Shown here: positions 4,577 through 5,678 of the stretch, one piece after another
How the letters are laid out: each line of letters begins with the position of its first letter
How positions within the stretch are numbered: position 1 is the first letter of the stretch
From: Elusimicrobia bacterium RIFCSPHIGHO2_02_FULL_57_9
GTDB lineage: Bacteria > Elusimicrobiota > Elusimicrobia > UBA1565 > UBA9628
Assembly (NCBI GenBank): GCA_001800015.1
Contig: MGUO01000176.1
Location: 1 to 5,678, forward strand
Direction: 5' to 3'
Length of the DNA: 5,678 nt
Position numbers and translations under genes: made by a program
Notes under the pieces: model-generated
What the model was told of the DNA's origin: nothing
The model's database searches: none
The model's input: the letters and a program-made list of their open reading frames with translations, nothing else

Positions 4577-5678
4577 ATGGCCACAGAATCGGCCGACGGC
4601 TACGATGCCGTTGTTGTCGGCGCGGGCCCCGCCGGCATTTCTGCCGCCATCACCATGGCGCGCGCCGGTCTCAAAACGGTTGTGCTTGAGCGTGGGGAAT
4701 ATCCCGGCGCCAAGAACGTCCAAGGGGCCGTGCTCTATTCCAAAATGCTGCATGAAATCGTCCCTAATTTCTGGAAAGAGGCGGATGCCCCGGTGGATCG
4801 GCCGGTGGTCGAGCAGAAAATGTGCATCACCACCGAGGACTCTTGGATCACGGTCGGTTATAAATCGCTTAAATTTTTGGAAGGCGTGCCGAATTGCTAC
4901 ACCATTATCCGGGTCAAATTCGACCAGTGGTACGCCAAAAAGGCCGAAGAGGCGGGCGCCGAGGTTTTCTGCGGTGTGACCGTTCGGGAAGTGCTTAAGA
5001 AGGACGGGAAGATAATCGGGATTAAGACCAGCGATGGGGACGATCTTCTCGCGAGCGTGGTCATCGCCTGCGACGGGGTCAACTCCCTGGTGGCCCAGAA
5101 GGCCGGCTTTATCGACGAGCTTAAGTCCGGCGAAGTGGCCTTGGGCGCCAAGGAAATCATCGCCTTGGACCCCAAGCTAATAGAGGACCGCTTCCAGCTT
5201 AACCCCGGAGAAGGCGCCACCATGGAAATGTTCGGCTCGGTGACCCTCGGCATGCTCGGCTACGTTTTCCTTTACACCAACAAGGAGAGCTTATCCCTGG
5301 GCGTGGGCTGCAAGCTTTCCGATTATCAGAAAAAAGGATTGCGGCCTGCCGATCATCTGGAAATGATCAAGAAGCATCCTTATATCGGCAAGCTGATTTC
5401 AGGGGGCAAAACGCTCGAGTATTCTTCGCATCTGATTCCGGAAGGCGGAATCAAGTCCATGCCTCCGCTGGCCGCAGACGGCTTTTTGGTCGCGGGCGAC
5501 GCCGCGCAAATGACCAACCCGGCCTACCGGGAAGGCTCGAACCTGGCCATGACCTCCGGCAAGTTGGCCGGCGAGACCGTGATCGAGGCCAAGATCAAGG
5601 GCGATTTCGGCAAGCAAACGCTTTCAGCCTATATTGATAAGCTCAAAGTTTCTTACGTGCTTCAGGATATGGAGGAAG
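4577..5678 (+). CDS. fixC: FixC-like electron-transfer flavoprotein:quinone oxidoreductase (3' end outside window)
   Basis: 367 codons lie in the window, and the frame is open at its end. FixC proteins are about 430 aa, so roughly 65 residues are missing. The FAD Rossmann motif VGAGPAG is at 14-20, followed by VVLERG (35-40, E38 for the ribose), the FixC/ETF-QO signature KNVQGAVLY (47-54), APVDRPVVEQK, IACDGVNS (163-170) and the second FAD motif GFLVAGDAAQMTNPAYREGSN (302-322). In FixABCX complexes this subunit sits at the membrane. It passes electrons from the FixAB flavoprotein, bifurcating NADH electrons between quinone and a low-potential ferredoxin or flavodoxin acceptor; FixX supplies an Fe-S centre. 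FixX would be expected just downstream. FixA and FixB are not upstream here. The ATG at 4577 lacks a Shine-Dalgarno sequence and lies 9 bases after the receiver's stop, which points to translational coupling. Other FAD reductases of the same superfamily, such as geranylgeranyl reductase, are less likely. Confidence 0.9.
   Translation, partial: MATESADGYDAVVVGAGPAGISAAITMARAGLKTVVLERGEYPGAKNVQGAVLYSKMLHEIVPNFWKEADAPVDRPVVEQKMCITTEDSWITVGYKSLKFLEGVPNCYTIIRVKFDQWYAKKAEEAGAEVFCGVTVREVLKKDGKIIGIKTSDGDDLLASVVIACDGVNSLVAQKAGFIDELKSGEVALGAKEIIALDPKLIEDRFQLNPGEGATMEMFGSVTLGMLGYVFLYTNKESLSLGVGCKLSDYQKKGLRPADHLEMIKKHPYIGKLISGGKTLEYSSHLIPEGGIKSMPPLAADGFLVAGDAAQMTNPAYREGSNLAMTSGKLAGETVIEAKIKGDFGKQTLSAYIDKLKVSYVLQDMEE

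Noticed and set aside
4202..4753. Long minus-strand frames opposite the receiver and fixC genes
   Set aside because: They overlap strongly supported genes with conserved motifs and are antisense shadows of GC-rich codons.

Overview
The window looks like chromosomal DNA from an uncultivated Gram-negative-type bacterium of moderate to fairly high GC. It carries stand-alone receiver proteins, a protein with a cleavable signal peptide, a FixC-type flavoprotein and a tRNA-Val(UAC) without an encoded CCA end. No ribosomal or other phylogenetic marker is present. A phylum such as Elusimicrobiota or a deltaproteobacterial lineage would be a guess.

The left part (1-2440) is an accessory region built from fragments around one intact gene. 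A minus-strand reading frame at 7-537 ends as an IS200/IS605-type TnpA but has lost the HUH half. A strong orphan terminator (554-592) faces right. An intact AAA/DUF4143 ATPase (857-2029) follows two 18-bp palindromes that are exact reverse complements of each other, centred 32 bp apart and overlapping a promoter whose start would give a (near-)leaderless mRNA. Directly behind it lies a DEDDh exonuclease gene cut off after motif I (2044-2202), then a gene-free A/C-rich stretch.

The middle part (2464-3410) starts with tRNA-Val and a receiver-only response regulator 31 bp behind it. Its stop codon abuts a compact inverted-repeat element (2975-3410, 436 bp). The element has 28-bp ends matching at 26 positions, a minus-strand ORF resembling a piece of a DDE transposase, and an internal hairpin. 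I read it as a MITE-like deletion derivative of an insertion sequence.

The right part (3411-5678) looks like ordinary genome. A promoter just outside the element leads to a small secreted protein of unknown family (3479-4066). A second receiver-only regulator (4187-4567) has a strong ribosome binding site. A FixC-like electron-transfer flavoprotein:quinone oxidoreductase begins 9 bases after it and runs off the window end. This spacing suggests co-transcription of the receiver with fixC. No fixA or fixB lies between them.

The observations I rank highest are the paired operator palindromes of the ATPase gene and the bounded inverted-repeat element. I found no CRISPR array, rRNA or convincing new multi-gene defence system.
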